DNA from: a virus
Strand: one strand, 5' to 3'
DNA length: 30,162 nucleotides
Virus record (IMG/VR): IMGVR_UViG_3300034072_001335
Location: 1 to 30,162 of that record
Position numbers and translations under genes: made by a program. The notes beneath the pieces were generated by a model. The model was not told where the DNA came from and did no database searches. It saw only the letters and a program-made list of their open reading frames with translations. This document shows, piece by piece, positions 23,758-30,162 of the stretch (position 1 is the first letter of the stretch; every line of letters starts with the position of its first letter).

Positions 23758-25451
23758 TACCAACATCCTGAAGTGTGTGAATATGCAGAGGGCTCATCGC
23801 CCTGGTGAAGTGCCGTAACTGGGGTAAAGTCGATAGCGCCGCCTTCCATCCAACTGGCTCGAATGGCCATTACCAACGCGACAGCAAAGTCGCCGTGACG
23901 CTTGCCTTTGCCCGTATTTGATGCCAAATCCTTTTGTCGGCCTTTATCAATCTGAGGGATGCCGTTTTCTACTTTGATATGGAGTAAATCATCCAGCACA
24001 CACTGGTGGCGCGGCAGTTCAAGATTAAAGCTTTCGAATTCTGCTTTGAGCTTCGGCATCCATTCGCCATACCAGCCCGCAGTTAAGTGCACGCAGTCAA
24101 TCGCTTCACTGCCGAATTTAAGTGCCGCTTGCTCTGCCAAATAACCACCATTACCGGTGGCATCAAAGGCACCAGAGCAGAATCGCGGTAGCCCTTGCAT
24201 GATGTATAAAAGTGCTTGCCACTGTTGGTTGTAAGTGACGTTACTTAGCTCTACAACAAACGGCACTCGTTTGCGTAAGTCAGGCTTGATAGCCAAAGGT
24301 ACAAAGACAGATAAGTCGCCTTTGCGTGCAAAGTCTTCACCCAGCACATGGCGGTCAGCCCAGCTGAGCTTTTCAAGTTCAGGCTTAACCGTGGTTTCAA
24401 GCCATGTGGCCATTTCGGCCATGCGCATTTCTTCTGTCCAGGACTCCCAGTTCTCAGGTGACTCAAAGCGGTGAATGGGGATGCTGCGGTCTGCAACCAT
24501 TGCCGTTTCGATCAGAATTCGGCTCAGGTAGTTACCGCCTGATCTCTTCGGCACACAGCCATATTCTTCGTCTGCACATTCTTTATTTGGCGCGTTTTTG
24601 TATAGTCCATCACGCCACTTTTGCTCAGCCTCAGGCGTCCATGTTTGCCCAGTGACATAGCAGATCCTTTTGTACAAGCCCTCTGCAATAGCGCTGTCTA
24701 GGGTAATGGTATGGACTGAGTAATCTTTCTTGCCCTCCCGCGCATCCTGAATGTATGAGTTAAAAGCGTTGTCTACGCCATTGTGTGTACTGATTAAACG
24801 AACCTTATTGCCCCACATGGTTAGCGCTAAAGCAGCTTTTAAAAGCTCTTCCAGTGATTCATGAAAAGCCGCTTCATCTATCACCACGTCGCCCTGCAAG
24901 CCCCGTAAGTTGCTTGGGCGCGAACTTAACGCCTGAATTTTCCGGCCAGACTTCGGAAACCGGATCATGTAGGTCAAGATTTCTTCTTTCTTGGTGTTAT
25001 CCCAGAAGGTCTGTTCATACACATCTGCTTCGGCAAGGCTATTAAATGCCTTGGCAAATAGGGCACAGGCAGCGATGTATTCCAGCGCCATTTCTTGTTT
25101 ACTGCCCACATAAAAGGTATTGCAACCACCGCGCCTGCGTGGCTTCGCTGCATTAATCACATTGCGGCCAGCCTCTGCCCAGGTTAAACCTGTACGGCGG
25201 CTTTTCTCCGCAATCATGATTTGAGATCCATCTTCAAACCAGCGCTGCTGGTAGGGTAGAAATACGGGCTCTTTGGTTGGCAGTGCATCTGCGATGTCTT
25301 GCGGAACGTCGACCCCAAGTAGATCCATTTCTTCCTGCAGGTCGATTTTTCGGGGAGCTGAAATTGCTTTCAGCCCCTTAATGCGGGCGGGTCTGGCTGT
25401 GTCAGTCTTTTTCAAACCTTTGAAGCCAGTGCTTTTTTTGGCTGCGACCAT
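23757..25451 (-). CDS. Terminase large subunit, Mu gp28-like
   Basis: A 564-residue packaging motor and nuclease. The ATPase part has a Walker A-like EKSRRTGLTW (82-91) and Walker B DVVIDEAAF (188-196), with a coupling motif RLISTHNG (218-224 region). The nuclease part has acidic residues in GEDFARKGDL (371-380), FDATGNGG (429-436) and RHGDFAVAL (518-526), the RNase H-like pattern of terminases. The basic N-terminus (KKSTGFKGLKKTD) is a usual feature of the Mu group. It directly precedes the portal gene and follows the gp27-like small subunit. Confidence 0.94.
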   Translation of the reverse strand: MVAAKKSTGFKGLKKTDTARPARIKGLKAISAPRKIDLQEEMDLLGVDVPQDIADALPTKEPVFLPYQQRWFEDGSQIMIAEKSRRTGLTWAEAGRNVINAAKPRRRGGCNTFYVGSKQEMALEYIAACALFAKAFNSLAEADVYEQTFWDNTKKEEILTYMIRFPKSGRKIQALSSRPSNLRGLQGDVVIDEAAFHESLEELLKAALALTMWGNKVRLISTHNGVDNAFNSYIQDAREGKKDYSVHTITLDSAIAEGLYKRICYVTGQTWTPEAEQKWRDGLYKNAPNKECADEEYGCVPKRSGGNYLSRILIETAMVADRSIPIHRFESPENWESWTEEMRMAEMATWLETTVKPELEKLSWADRHVLGEDFARKGDLSVFVPLAIKPDLRKRVPFVVELSNVTYNQQWQALLYIMQGLPRFCSGAFDATGNGGYLAEQAALKFGSEAIDCVHLTAGWYGEWMPKLKAEFESFNLELPRHQCVLDDLLHIKVENGIPQIDKGRQKDLASNTGKGKRHGDFAVALVMAIRASWMEGGAIDFTPVTALHQGDEPSAYSHTSGCW

Positions 25452-26035
25452 TACGCTTTACCTAGCAGAATGTTTCGGATTTTGTCTTCCAATTGCTCAC
25501 TCATGCCGTCCTCACCGCGCAACTCTTCGGTGACTGCTTTTGCAGCTTCTTCAGCAAACAACTGGCGGATCTCTTTTTCCCGCTTGTGGCTGTGCATAGC
25601 GGCGGCTTCCAGGCGCTGTGCTGCCAGCATGGCGTCTTTAATCATGCCAATGTCCATTTCCTCTTTGCTGGAATTGGTCATCATGGCTTTGAATAGCTGA
25701 GTGCGGCCTATCTCTAAAATCATCCGGCTGACATCACCAGTTGGCTTGTCGCCCAGCTGAGCCACCAGCGCATTGCTGACCTCTCGGATTTCCCGCAAGT
25801 CTTTGCCTATGGTCTCCAAATGACTGGCATAGCGATTGAGCCCAGAGCGGGAAAGCTTTAACTCTTCTTTGTCTTTTGGGGGCAGTTGGCTTTGGTCTAT
25901 CAGGTCGTTGATGTAGTCGAGAACGTCTTGCTGGGTAAGGCGGCCATCACGCAGTTTTGAATCCAGTTCCTGGCGTATTGCTTCAGGAAGCAGGTCTATT
26001 TTACTGCGGCGGCCACGGGTTACTTTATCCGTCAT
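25451..26035 (-). CDS. Terminase small subunit-like protein, Mu gp27 (DUF3486)
   Basis: This 194-residue protein is of the DUF3486 type: RGRRSKIDLLPEAIRQELD near the N-terminus, then a helix-turn-helix-like LTQQDVLDYIND, and SRSGLNRYASHLE. The N-terminal region likely binds DNA and the rest is helical and multimerising. The order gp27-gp28-gp29 is that of Mu. It overlaps the terminase start by one base. Confidence 0.9.
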   Translation of the reverse strand: MTDKVTRGRRSKIDLLPEAIRQELDSKLRDGRLTQQDVLDYINDLIDQSQLPPKDKEELKLSRSGLNRYASHLETIGKDLREIREVSNALVAQLGDKPTGDVSRMILEIGRTQLFKAMMTNSSKEEMDIGMIKDAMLAAQRLEAAAMHSHKREKEIRQLFAEEAAKAVTEELRGEDGMSEQLEDKIRNILLGKA

Positions 26036-26046
26036 GGCACACCTTT

Positions 26047-26337
26047 TTAGTTTGGGCTTGGGCGCTTAATGCCTGGGATTTTGACGCGACCTTCCGCAGC
26101 ATCTAAGCCGCGCTGGGTCAGTTTGGCGATTTGAATAGAGCCCACTTTGCTCAGCTCAATTAAACCTTGCTCTTCCAACCAGGCTAATTCGACACGCAAA
26201 CCATCACGGCTGATGCTCAGGCCCACCGCATTAATGCCGTCGTGCAAAATCGACTCGTTCAGGTCATAGCCCGTGTCTTCGGCAAGTAGCCGCAGCACGA
26301 CTAAGCGCTGATGTTCTTTCATTAAATTACCGAGCAT
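26047..26337 (-). CDS. Mu gp26-like small winged-helix protein (VpaChn25_0724 type)
   Basis: This 96-residue protein reads like a winged helix: helices in MKEHQRLVVLRLLAEDTGYD and LSISRDGLRVELAWLEEQGL followed by a wing-like IELSKVGSIQIAKLTQRGLD. The family is common at this place in Mu-like phages. The molecular role is unknown; DNA binding in packaging is possible. It overlaps the gp25-like gene by 11 bases. Confidence 0.8.
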   Translation of the reverse strand: MLGNLMKEHQRLVVLRLLAEDTGYDLNESILHDGINAVGLSISRDGLRVELAWLEEQGLIELSKVGSIQIAKLTQRGLDAAEGRVKIPGIKRPSPN

Positions 26338-26674
26338 TGGTGTTTCCCCTTAATTCGTTTTCAATCAGCAAATCCAGCTTGCCCTCGATAGAGCGCATAC
26401 GGCCATGTACGCTATCGACCTGACCCACCAGCCCTGTGACCTTGTTGTCCAGGGCGTGGAACTCGTCTTTGGTTGGGATGTATTCCAGCTTCAGCTCAAT
26501 TTTTTCTATCTGGGTTTGCTGCTCATCCACCTGAACTTTTAAGGCGTCCAAATCCTTTTTGTTTTCCTTCGGCCCTTTGCTGAGCCAGACATACAGCCCA
26601 ATGATGGCCGTGAATAACAGCTGGCCAGCATCCAGCCAGAACTTAGCGCCGGAGTAATTCATATCTTCGAACAC
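26327..26674 (-). CDS. Mu gp25-like protein (DUF2730), membrane plus coiled coil
   Basis: This 115-residue protein has a hydrophobic helix near the N-terminus (about 13-29, LDAGQLLFTAIIGLYVW) and then a long charged coiled coil (32-105). This matches the DUF2730 family. It lies between the zinc finger gene and gp26, and overlaps both neighbours. The function is not established; a lysis-associated (spanin-like) or packaging role has no direct support here. Confidence 0.85.
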   Translation of the reverse strand: MFEDMNYSGAKFWLDAGQLLFTAIIGLYVWLSKGPKENKKDLDALKVQVDEQQTQIEKIELKLEYIPTKDEFHALDNKVTGLVGQVDSVHGRMRSIEGKLDLLIENELRGNTNAR

Positions 26675-26901
26675 AGTTTTTTCCTTTCATGTTCACGGAT
26701 GCTCTGGCAGTCGATGCAGCACACTGCGCTTGGCACAGCTGCAATACGCTCAGGTGGAATTCGGACTCCGCAATCGTTGCAGTAGTGATTTCCGTCCTCA
26801 TCAATATCTTGCTCAGCAGCAGGCCGCTTTAGTGCCTGCTTTATGGCTATTTCGCGCTGGTGTTGCTCTAGCTCGCTGGCTCTGTCTAATAAATCGCTCA
26901 T
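26659..26901 (-). CDS. DksA/TraR-type C4 zinc finger protein
   Basis: This 80-residue protein has the TraR/DksA C4 finger: C41xxC44 and C62xxC65 separated by a loop (GVRIPPERIAAVPSAV), ending in the usual helix CQSIREHERKK. Short phage and plasmid TraR-like proteins bind the secondary channel of RNA polymerase and mimic DksA with ppGpp. The N-terminal coil is short, as in TraR. It is encoded between holin and packaging genes, with a four-base overlap with the holin gene. Confidence 0.88.
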   Translation of the reverse strand: MSDLLDRASELEQHQREIAIKQALKRPAAEQDIDEDGNHYCNDCGVRIPPERIAAVPSAVCCIDCQSIREHERKKLCSKI

Positions 26902-27488
26902 GGTTTTGTTGGTTTGTCCTTGCTTGATTTTCCAAATGGCGCAAAGCCGTCAATAGTGCGCAGCCCCAGGTAACCCAGTGCTGGGGTATAGACGGTCATG
27001 GCGATATACCAATCTGGGCCTGCGCCTTTACCAAAGGCTTCCAGCATGGCCATCAACAGCACATAAGCTGTGCCTGCATAGAAAGACTGGCGGGCCATCA
27101 AAGGGCGGGTGCGGCGGACGTATTCATCCGTGGCACCGTCACCGGCTCTGATGGTGGCTTGGGTTTCGGCGTGACTGGCTTGCTGGTCTGTCAGTTGAGC
27201 GTTGTAGCGCTGATTCTCCAGTTCCTGGCGGCGGGTTTGTTCTTTCTCCAGTTCAAGTTTAATGCGCTCCAGCTCAACAAACTCTGCGGGCGGTAACGCT
27301 GCGATTTGCTCTGCGACAGCAGCGACTTTATCTTGCGGCTTCAGAGTCAACTGGCCCACGCTTTCTACAATGTCGGCCACTTTGTCGGCGGTTTTATTGC
27401 CGCCAAACAAGCTGCTGATACTGCGGATCACACTGGGGCCGTATTCAACGGCTAAAGAGGCTATGCCTGTAGCTATGGCGATGGACAT
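26898..27488 (-). CDS. Holin-like protein (3-TM GTA type)
   Basis: This is a 196-residue protein. The first 45 residues contain a moderately hydrophobic helix, followed by a charged coiled coil (about 75-120), and two clear membrane helices in the C-terminal half (about 130-150 SFYAGTAYVLLMAMLEAF and 155-178 DWYIAMTVYTPALGYLGL). This layout is typical of the three-TM holins known from gene transfer agents and Mu-like phages. Its neighbourhood with the DUF5675 gene suggests a lysis role. Confidence 0.75.
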   Translation of the reverse strand: MSIAIATGIASLAVEYGPSVIRSISSLFGGNKTADKVADIVESVGQLTLKPQDKVAAVAEQIAALPPAEFVELERIKLELEKEQTRRQELENQRYNAQLTDQQASHAETQATIRAGDGATDEYVRRTRPLMARQSFYAGTAYVLLMAMLEAFGKGAGPDWYIAMTVYTPALGYLGLRTIDGFAPFGKSSKDKPTKP

Positions 27489-27490
27489 GG

Positions 27491-27748
27491 TTACAATCCT
27501 AATAATTCCCGAAGCCGCTTATTCTCTGTAAGCACTGAGCCAAGTGGTGCGGGTGGTTTGATATGACGCTGGATGTCGACAGGGGTAACACCGAACCAGC
27601 CTTTTTCGAATAAGTCCTGCATGGTGCCGTCACGGCTATGCAGAGGTGGCTTTGCCGGAACTGGAGCACCGCTTTCATAAGCTCGCTTTTCAGCTGCCAG
27701 GCGCTTTTCGCGGCCTTGCTGCAGACTCCACTCCCAGTTCTTTCCCAT
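27491..27748 (-). CDS. Small hypothetical protein in lysis block
   Basis: This is an 85-residue, basic protein without membrane segments (MGKNWEWSLQQGREKRLAAE ... GWFGVTPVDIQRHIKPPAPL ... ENKRLRELLGL). It lies two bases from both the DUF5675 gene and the holin gene, so it is in the same transcript. No family recognised. It does not look like a spanin, since no signal peptide, lipobox or TM segment is present. Confidence 0.65.
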   Translation of the reverse strand: MGKNWEWSLQQGREKRLAAEKRAYESGAPVPAKPPLHSRDGTMQDLFEKGWFGVTPVDIQRHIKPPAPLGSVLTENKRLRELLGL

Positions 27749-27750
27749 CG

Positions 27751-28185
27751 TTAGTTGCGCTCAATACGCAGTGGCACTTTGTCGTTGCCTACCAGTACCA
27801 GCAGCTGCTGCAGAGCATCTTTTGAATTCAGTACTGCCCATTCACCACTGACCACACCAAAGGCTTTACCAGGCGCAACGCAACCTTGTAATTGGCTGGG
27901 CAGATTGGCTGAATGAAATAGGCAATGAGTGCGAAGAGACGGGCCTTCTTTAGTGACGCCAAGCGTTGGGGCTGTGATGATCAGGCATGGGCCAAAGCGA
28001 GGGCTTACATGTGCTTCGACAATATAGTCACCCGCAGGTAAGCAGCTTTTGCCAGGTGCGTTATTTAACCAAGGGCATTCGACAGTGACGCAAATACGTT
28101 CCCCAGTGGTTGCGTTGAACAATTCACCAAAGGTGCCGTGGGAAAAACTATGGGTTTTAAGGTGTATACGAAGGGCTTCTGACAT
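27751..28185 (-). CDS. DUF5675 family protein, likely lysis enzyme or cell-wall protein
   Basis: This 144-residue protein matches the DUF5675 layout: TFGELFNATTGERICVTVEC (18-37), the CLPAGDYIVEAH strand, and HCLFHSANLPSQLQGCVAPG (87-106) in which the His, Asn and Cys are the conserved core. The HxxN...GC arrangement recalls the active site of L,D-transpeptidase-like folds. Its place next to a holin makes a peptidoglycan-acting role plausible, though unproven. The ATG directly follows a 43-base hairpin and has no usable ribosome binding site. Confidence 0.75.
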   Translation of the reverse strand: MSEALRIHLKTHSFSHGTFGELFNATTGERICVTVECPWLNNAPGKSCLPAGDYIVEAHVSPRFGPCLIITAPTLGVTKEGPSLRTHCLFHSANLPSQLQGCVAPGKAFGVVSGEWAVLNSKDALQQLLVLVGNDKVPLRIERN

Positions 28186-28228
28186 CTCGCCAATCCGGGT
28201 TAACGTTGGTTAACCACAGATTAGCGAG
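28186..28228 (-). promoter_or_regulatory. 43-base hairpin abutting the start codon of the DUF5675 gene
   Basis: On the minus-strand mRNA an outer stem (CTCGCTAATC with GATTGGCGAG, ten pairs including one G-U) encloses an inner stem (GGTTAAC with GTTAACC, seven pairs, loop CAAC), with a 3/2-base internal loop. The last base of the stem is next to the ATG at 28185. It should hide the translation start. The inner part is also a DNA palindrome around two GTTAAC sites and might bind a protein. Confidence 0.7.
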
Positions 28229-28244
28229 CATTTGATTTAGGTAC

Positions 28245-28266
28245 GGATTAAAGGGTTTTGCTAATT
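28245..28266. repeat. 22-bp direct repeat, copy 2 (moron 3' edge)
   Basis: Identical over 22 bases to 19058-19079, beginning GGATTAAAGGG. It lies four bases downstream of the stop codon region of the AbiC-like gene (28270-28272). The flanking sequences differ, so the identity is limited to this short element. Confidence 0.9.
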
Positions 28267-28269
28267 ATT

Positions 28270-29250
28270 TCAAATATTTTCATGCTGCAGTTTTAATAAG
28301 AACAAGTCTAGAGCCTCTCTGTAAGATACGTGACCGCAACTCTCTAACGCGCCTCTAATAATTGCCAATTCTTCTTTAATTTTTTCGAAATCTTGAGCAT
28401 TTCCTTTAATTAGCAAAGCCTCTGTTGTTGTAAACAGAGCCATACTTAACATAAAATTAGGCTGAATATGAATAGACATCGATAATTCAAAAGTTTGCCT
28501 AAACTCGCTATCTTTGGGGTACTGTGCGTACATCTTGTATAAACCAAAAAACCATGGAGCCACAACATTTGCTCTTTCCTTGAAGAAATCAATTTGTACC
28601 TCTTGTATCAAAGTTAAATTGATTGGCTCCTCCGTTTGATGCAATTGCTTAGCGAAATAAAAAAATGCTGCCTGATTGCCTGAACTTTTGATTCTTTTCT
28701 CTGAATGATCATCTTCCTCCACTACCAATTCATGAGATCGGCTTGCCTCTTCACTTATAGACTTTAATAGACTATTAAAAAGACTAAGCTTCAACTCGAA
28801 GTCCATAAGGTTTTTTTGGTCTTTCATTATCTGATTCGAATTCACAAGCTCCTGCCTAGAATCACTCAACGCCTGCTCATTTTGTTTTAGAGCAGCTTCA
28901 TTTTGAGCCAATGCTAATTGGCTTTGCTTAAGCGCTGTTTGGTTCTGTCGAATTGAATACATCACAAGAAAAATTGTTATTAACCCTATGATAGGATTAA
29001 GCACCCCGCCAAAAAAGTCACCTATCTGCCCCCATTGCTCCATACCAGCAGAGTACAAACACCATAGATCAGGGCTTGAATCAGACATGTTTGGTACTAA
29101 ATCATTTTTAGTACAAACACCAAAACGCCAGTAATAAGTGATAGCCATAACAATAGCCATCGCTATGGGTGTTAGAGCAAAAATCCAAATTGCTTTACCC
29201 AAACTAGGGGTTAGATTTGTTTTGTTATCGTTTTTACTGTTGGTAGGCAT
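28270..29250 (-). CDS. AbiC-like putative phage abortive infection protein
   Basis: This is a 326-residue protein. It has a first membrane helix at about 20-41, then WGQIGDFFGGVLNPIIGLIT (73-92) leading into a second helix (83-100), which is the hallmark of the putative phage abortive infection (putAbiC) family. A Gln-rich coiled coil with repeats of the type ALKQNEAAL/QALxxS follows (102-150), then a helical cytoplasmic domain. The gene is AT-rich and stands between the terminator of the ATPase gene (29306-29329) and the lysis block, with spacer sequences on both sides. This fits a cargo gene with its own promoter rather than a phage core gene. A function in excluding other phages is inferred from the family. 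Confidence 0.75.
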   Translation of the reverse strand: MPTNSKNDNKTNLTPSLGKAIWIFALTPIAMAIVMAITYYWRFGVCTKNDLVPNMSDSSPDLWCLYSAGMEQWGQIGDFFGGVLNPIIGLITIFLVMYSIRQNQTALKQSQLALAQNEAALKQNEQALSDSRQELVNSNQIMKDQKNLMDFELKLSLFNSLLKSISEEASRSHELVVEEDDHSEKRIKSSGNQAAFFYFAKQLHQTEEPINLTLIQEVQIDFFKERANVVAPWFFGLYKMYAQYPKDSEFRQTFELSMSIHIQPNFMLSMALFTTTEALLIKGNAQDFEKIKEELAIIRGALESCGHVSYREALDLFLLKLQHENI

Positions 29251-29305
29251 AACATACTCTGTTACCTGTCTTTATTTCATTTGCAATCTACCCCGTTCAC
29301 AGAAA

Positions 29306-29329
29306 CAAAAAAAGCCCCTTAACGGAGCT
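29306..29329 (-). terminator. Rho-independent terminator after the early ATPase gene
   Basis: On the minus strand AGCTCC-GTTAA-GGGGCT (29329-29313) forms a six-pair stem with one wobble pair, followed by TTTTTTTG (29312-29305). It separates the ATPase transcript from the AbiC-like and late genes. Phage late transcription may need antitermination or a separate promoter to pass. Confidence 0.75.
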
Positions 29330-29339
29330 TTCTGCAAGT

Positions 29340-29395
29340 GCTACAAGTCTTACAATTGGCTTACTGCAAAGGGCTTGTAGCGCTGGTAAGACTTG
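29340..29395. repeat. Two overlapping, interleaved inverted repeats
   Basis: GCTACAAG (29340-29347) is complementary to CTTGTAGC (29374-29381), and CAAGTCTTAC (29344-29353) to GTAAGACTTG (29386-29395). The two pairs are interleaved and share CAAG, so they are mutually exclusive or pseudoknot-like in RNA. They span the stop codon of the ATPase gene (29361-29363) upstream of its terminator. Confidence 0.6.
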
Positions 29396-30162
29396 GATCT
29401 GAAACCACCTGATAGGTATAGATGCCTTTAACTTTAATAGATTTCCAGTGGATCCCTTCAAATTCGTCCAGCCTGTTTCTGGCTGTTTTGTCGTCTTGCT
29501 CATAGCCTAATTCCTGCAATAGCTCTTTTTTATTGATGCCAGGCTGGGTCGTAACAATGGCTTTAGCGCGGGTTACAAAATCCAGCTCGTCAGCATTTAA
29601 TCGAGCTGTTTCCAGATTGATTCCCTGCAGGCTTAGGCTACCGCAATCCACCGCAAAGGCGCACTCTTCGATGCTGGCTCGCTCTTTGGTTGGAGTAAGC
29701 ACAAAGCTGATTTGGCCTTCTGGGGCATCGGCTCTGGCAAGCCGATACATATTGTCTACTGAGTTTCTAATATTGTTACTGCCCTGATAGTTTTTGCCGT
29801 CTTTATTGGCATGCGACAGCAGCAGAACGGTTGCTCCTGCTTCACGCAAGTTCATAAACTTGTTCATGATTTGCATAGCTTTGGCGTCATTCATTACATC
29901 ACCAAAATTACGCAAGCTATCCACCACCACAAGGGTATTTGCATAGGCAGTACCACTAGCTTTTTCGTCTAACGCATCCAGCATTTCGGGTGCTGTCATG
30001 GTTGTTTTGGAACGCTGAACATAATAAATACCTGGTAAAGCGATTAGCTTTTCCGATACGCCACGGTCTTTCAGTACGTTTAGCGGGTTGTCAAAGTCCA
30101 GGTAAATGACTTTGCCAAAAGAGCGACAATGCTTAGCCACCGCAAAGGCCAGCCAGCTTTTG
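29361..30162 (-). CDS. RecA-fold ATPase (RepA/AAA_25-like), 5' end beyond window
   Basis: The frame is open to the window edge, where it reads KSWLAFAVAKHCRSFGKVIY: the Lys-Ser is the end of a Walker A motif, so the glycines and start codon lie outside. GKVIYLDFDN is a strand after the P loop, and NTLVVVDSLRNFGDVMND is the Walker B segment. TVLLLSHANKDGKNYQGSN resembles motif 3 of RepA/KaiC/DnaB-type ATPases. The C-terminal 70 residues look like a winged helix (PGINKKELLQELGYEQDDKT). Such proteins serve as replicative helicases or helicase loaders in phages and plasmids. A GTG at 30140 is inside the motif region and is not the real start. Early replication role inferred. Confidence 0.8.
   Translation of the reverse strand, partial: KSWLAFAVAKHCRSFGKVIYLDFDNPLNVLKDRGVSEKLIALPGIYYVQRSKTTMTAPEMLDALDEKASGTAYANTLVVVDSLRNFGDVMNDAKAMQIMNKFMNLREAGATVLLLSHANKDGKNYQGSNNIRNSVDNMYRLARADAPEGQISFVLTPTKERASIEECAFAVDCGSLSLQGINLETARLNADELDFVTRAKAIVTTQPGINKKELLQELGYEQDDKTARNRLDEFEGIHWKSIKVKGIYTYQVVSDPSLTSATSPLQ

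Noticed and set aside
23758-23766. Upstream ATG for the portal gene
   Set aside because: The AGGA box directly touches this ATG, whereas the ATG at 23757 has correct spacing and the usual one-base overlap with the terminase stop.
27491-27748. Spanin gene in the lysis block
   Set aside because: The protein has no membrane segment, signal peptide or lipobox, so a spanin role is not supported.
30138-30140. GTG as the start of the RecA-fold ATPase
   Set aside because: The frame continues upstream through the Lys-Ser of a Walker A motif to the window edge, so the gene is truncated by the window.

Overview
The window is a chromosome/prophage junction plus about 30 kb of a temperate tailed phage in a gammaproteobacterium. 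The first 176 bases are the 3' part of tmRNA (ssrA), with an encoded CCA end and a strong terminator hairpin. Its similarity to gammaproteobacterial tmRNA and the moderate GC content of the phage genes fit an Alteromonadales-type host (for example the Rheinheimera/Shewanella neighbourhood). That host guess is an inference, not something the sequence proves. All convincing protein genes lie on the minus strand, so the phage is read from right (early/lysis) to left (tail, then cargo, then the ssrA junction).

Layout from left to right: tmRNA 3' end and terminator (1-216); a non-coding junction region rich in direct and inverted repeats (216-574); an AT-rich two-gene cassette encoding a HEPN-type protein (575-1411) and an ORC/CDC6-like P-loop ATPase with zinc ribbon and helix-hairpin-helix tail (1408-3087); a promoter/operator region (3088-3405); tail tip, fibre and other tail genes (3406-7920); an 1856-residue tape measure gene (7920-13490); tail assembly chaperones joined by a classical -1 frameshift site (13597-14390); tail tube, a 49-residue gene, tail terminator-like protein and gp36-like connector (14468-16427); a Mu-type head module (gp35, capsid T, protease I with nested scaffold, gp31/G, gp30/F, portal gp29, terminase gp28, gp27, gp26, gp25; 16443-26674); a DksA/TraR-like zinc finger; a lysis block (holin, small gene, DUF5675 protein; 26898-28185); an AbiC-like membrane gene (28270-29250); a terminator; and a RecA-fold ATPase cut by the window edge (29361-30162).

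The head genes match the Mu order and families, but the tail is that of a siphovirus with a very long tape measure (the B3/D3112 type of combination). The late genes are packed with 1-16 base overlaps and behave as one long operon. Three AT-rich insertions interrupt or flank this plan: the ATPase-HEPN pair at the ssrA end, a one-TM protein between gp31 and the protease (19074-19901), and the AbiC-like gene. I interpret all three as cargo (morons or defence genes). The ATPase-HEPN pair is the best candidate for a little-described system: an ATPase that may sense or bind nucleic acid, translationally coupled to a predicted HEPN RNase, under its own promoter with overlapping inverted repeats.

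No integrase, repressor or transposase is visible. They should lie beyond base 30162, next to the other prophage end.
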